This document shows positions 62,339-64,000 of a DNA stretch of 64,000 bases, one piece after another. The DNA lies in the NCBI GenBank assembly GCA_963805715.1, contig CAWDVK010000007.1, forward strand, positions 310,001 through 374,000, written 5' to 3'. Below the pieces are notes generated by a model. That model saw only the letters and a program-made list of their open reading frames with translations, made no database searches and was not told the DNA's origin. The DNA comes from CAWDVK01 sp963805715. Lineage in GTDB: Bacteria > Actinomycetota > Actinomycetes > Streptosporangiales > Streptosporangiaceae. Position numbers and translations under genes: made by a program. Every line of letters starts with the position of its first letter. Position 1 is the first letter of the stretch.

Positions 62339-63001
62339 ATGGCCGAGACCACCGAGCAGCCAGGCCTGAGCCGGGCGGAGGAAGAGGCCGCTTTCTACCA
62401 CGAGTCGGCCCTGAACGCGGCCTGGACGGGTTCCCGGCTCGCGATCGGGGGCCTGTCTTTCGGCTTCGGCGCCTTCGTATTCGCCTTCTTCTACCTGCGC
62501 TCGCTGAACTCGCACCACCTCTGGTACCCGGCGGGCTTCCCCGGCCCCAAGCTGTGGACGGGCACGCTCATCATGGCGCTGGTGGTGGTGAGCGCCGCCG
62601 TCCAGTGGCTGTCGCTGCAGCGGATTAAGGCGGGTCACAAGGGTGCCTGGCTGGCGGGCGCGGGCGTGGCCCTGGTGCTGGGCCTCGGTGCCGTCGGCGT
62701 GCAGGTGTGGCAGCTGCTGAACCTGTCCTTTCAGCCCGGCGCGAGCGGCTTCGCCAGCGTCTTCACCGGGGCCAGCCCGGTATTCGTCGTCGTGATCTTC
62801 TCGGTGATGGTCTGGCTGGAGATCCTGATCATGCGGTGCCGGCCGCTGCCGGAGGTCTCGTTCGTCGAGCAGCCGCCCACGTTCGCCGAGGTGTTCGCCG
62901 TCGAGCGCTTCCAGTCCTCACTCAGTGCCTTCACCGTGGTCTGGAACTACATGGCCGTGGTCACGGTCGTCCTCTGGGTGCTGTTCTACTTCGTTAAATG
63001 A
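62339..63001 (+). CDS. ctaE: cytochrome c oxidase subunit III
   Basis: About 220 residues with five membrane segments. Family stretches include AIGGLSFGFGAFVFAFFYLR and the C-terminal VVWNYMAVVTVVLWVLFYF. It starts one base after the subunit I stop. Subunit III stabilises the catalytic core. Confidence 0.88.
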   Translation: MAETTEQPGLSRAEEEAAFYHESALNAAWTGSRLAIGGLSFGFGAFVFAFFYLRSLNSHHLWYPAGFPGPKLWTGTLIMALVVVSAAVQWLSLQRIKAGHKGAWLAGAGVALVLGLGAVGVQVWQLLNLSFQPGASGFASVFTGASPVFVVVIFSVMVWLEILIMRCRPLPEVSFVEQPPTFAEVFAVERFQSSLSAFTVVWNYMAVVTVVLWVLFYFVK

Positions 63002-63080
63002 TGCCCGGACGGCTAGGTACGGCTGAGGGCATGACCTATCCGCGTGGCGCGGCGGTGGCCAGGCAGGAGACGCGGCGATC

Positions 63081-64000
63081 ATGAGCACGATAACCGCACA
63101 CTGGTTCGGGACCGGGTGGGCGGGTCTGGCCGTGCTGCTGGGTTACGCCGTGGTGGCTCTGGCGCACCTGGTCGGGCTGCGCCGGATGACCAGGAGCGGG
63201 AGCATGCCGATGGCGCATGCCCCCGGCGGCGATGGCGCTCGGCCGGGTGACGTCCCAGCCCGGCCGGACCTGATCAGGCAGGCAGTGGCTTTCCAGCTGG
63301 GTCTGCTCTTCGCAGTTCTGGCAGTTGTCTCGCCGATCGGCTACTGGTCGACGGTCTACGTGTGGGTGCACGGGCTGCAGGACCTGCTGCTCGCCTTCCT
63401 GGCCCCGGGCCTGATCGTCCTCGGCGCGCCGTGGCAGCCGCTGCGCTGGTGCTGGCGGCCGCCGGGCGCGGCTGCTTCCCTGGCGGGCGAGACGAGTCCG
63501 GCCGGCCAGGCCAGGGACCGGTTGCTCAGGGCGGCGCCGGCCGGGCCCGCCGCGGGCCGCTGGTGGCTGGCCAGGCCGGTGGCCGTTGCGGTGGCGTTTA
63601 ACGCGGTCTGGCTGGGCTGGCATCTGCCTGCGCTGTTCGATCCCACCCGCAGCAGTGCGCTGGCTGCCCTGGCCGAGTACGCCTGCTACCTGGGTGTCGG
63701 CGTGCTGTTCTGGCTCCAGCTGATCGGCTCGCGCCCGTCCGTCCCGGCCGCATCGCCGCTGCGCCGGTTCGCTCTGGTGACCAGCACCGTGATCACGAGC
63801 ACGGTGCTGGGCATGATCCTGGTGTTCGGCTCGGGCGTGTACTACCCGGCCTTCGCCGGGACCGCCCACCACGTGCTGACGCTGGTGGATGATCAGCAGC
63901 TGTCCGGGGCGGTGCTCTGGATGGGCATGCTGCCGCAGGCGGTCGTGGTCGCAGTGGCCCTGCTCCTACGATGGTTGGACGACGAGGAATCAGGGGACCT
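63081..64000 (+). CDS. cytochrome c oxidase assembly protein, caa3 CtaG-type (copy 2, cut by window edge)
   Basis: ATG 63081 with AGGAG about 11 bases upstream opens a frame with no stop to the end of the window (at least 306 residues). It has about seven membrane segments and shares the CtaG stretches with the copy at 54261: SPIGYWSTVYVWVHGLQDLL, LGAPWQPL and NAVWLGWHLPALFDP. It follows subunit III on the same strand and is probably the assembly factor of this oxidase. The C-terminus lies outside the window. Confidence 0.88.
   Translation, partial: MSTITAHWFGTGWAGLAVLLGYAVVALAHLVGLRRMTRSGSMPMAHAPGGDGARPGDVPARPDLIRQAVAFQLGLLFAVLAVVSPIGYWSTVYVWVHGLQDLLLAFLAPGLIVLGAPWQPLRWCWRPPGAAASLAGETSPAGQARDRLLRAAPAGPAAGRWWLARPVAVAVAFNAVWLGWHLPALFDPTRSSALAALAEYACYLGVGVLFWLQLIGSRPSVPAASPLRRFALVTSTVITSTVLGMILVFGSGVYYPAFAGTAHHVLTLVDDQQLSGAVLWMGMLPQAVVVAVALLLRWLDDEESGD

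Overview
The window is very GC-rich, with mostly G/C third codon positions, many GTG starts, several genes with no visible Shine-Dalgarno, and families typical of actinobacteria (DUF3054, DUF3068, S1C protease with a QPGYG-rich tail, caa3-type CtaG). It suggests a soil-type Actinomycetota, perhaps near Streptosporangiales; that placement is inference from gene content. No rRNA, tRNA, CRISPR array, prophage or insertion sequence was seen.

Region 1 (about 0.1-24 kb) is an amine/acid utilisation island. It holds an acyl-CoA dehydrogenase, a DAO-type FAD oxidase with a cupin, a CrtI/NAD(P)-binding-type FAD oxidoreductase coupled to an ADP-forming acyl-CoA synthetase, a TetR regulator, a polyamine-type ABC transporter (ATPase, two permeases, Tat/lipoprotein binding protein) and a class III aminotransferase of the glutamate-1-semialdehyde type. 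Four near-identical palindromes of the form GACTGAAyrTTCAGTC lie in front of these units, three of them 20-22 bp from a start codon, and one lies between tetR and its divergent neighbour. This reads as one TetR regulon and is the best candidate for an undescribed system here. It is interrupted at 3.5-6.6 kb by a three-gene sugar/glycan cluster (nucleotide-sugar dehydrogenase, GT2, epimerase) and followed by DUF3054, a flavodoxin-like protein, a DUF2613-like/DUF3068 pair, a FadD-like ligase, LysR and an agmatinase-family enzyme.

Region 2 (24-31 kb) has a relic of an MMPL transporter, a tyrosine phosphatase, an Lrp regulator, an APC permease and a large secreted DUF1906 glycoside-hydrolase-like protein. 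Region 3 (31-40 kb) is a full potassium-uptake locus read leftwards: a 29-codon membrane ORF, kdpF, kdpA, kdpB, kdpC, a KdpE-like regulator, kdpD, and a second kdpE. Region 4 (40-54 kb) holds UDP-GlcNAc 2-epimerase, an SGNH hydrolase, an aminotransferase/LysR pair, arginine deiminase, DapE, an S1C protease, a palindrome-preceded membrane protein, a polysaccharide deacetylase and a second sugar set (DegT aminotransferase, epimerase, MGDG-synthase-like glycosyltransferase). Region 5 (54-64 kb) is respiratory: a leftward unit of response regulator, histidine kinase, TlpA-like thioredoxin, an unknown protein and CtaG, facing a rightward unit of cupredoxin, oxidase subunits II, I and III and a second CtaG cut by the window edge.

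Five genes (acyl-CoA synthetase, flavodoxin-like protein, agmatinase, kdpD, DegT aminotransferase) are each broken by what looks like one inserted or missing base while the protein continues in another frame. That many suggests draft-assembly base errors at least as much as real gene decay.
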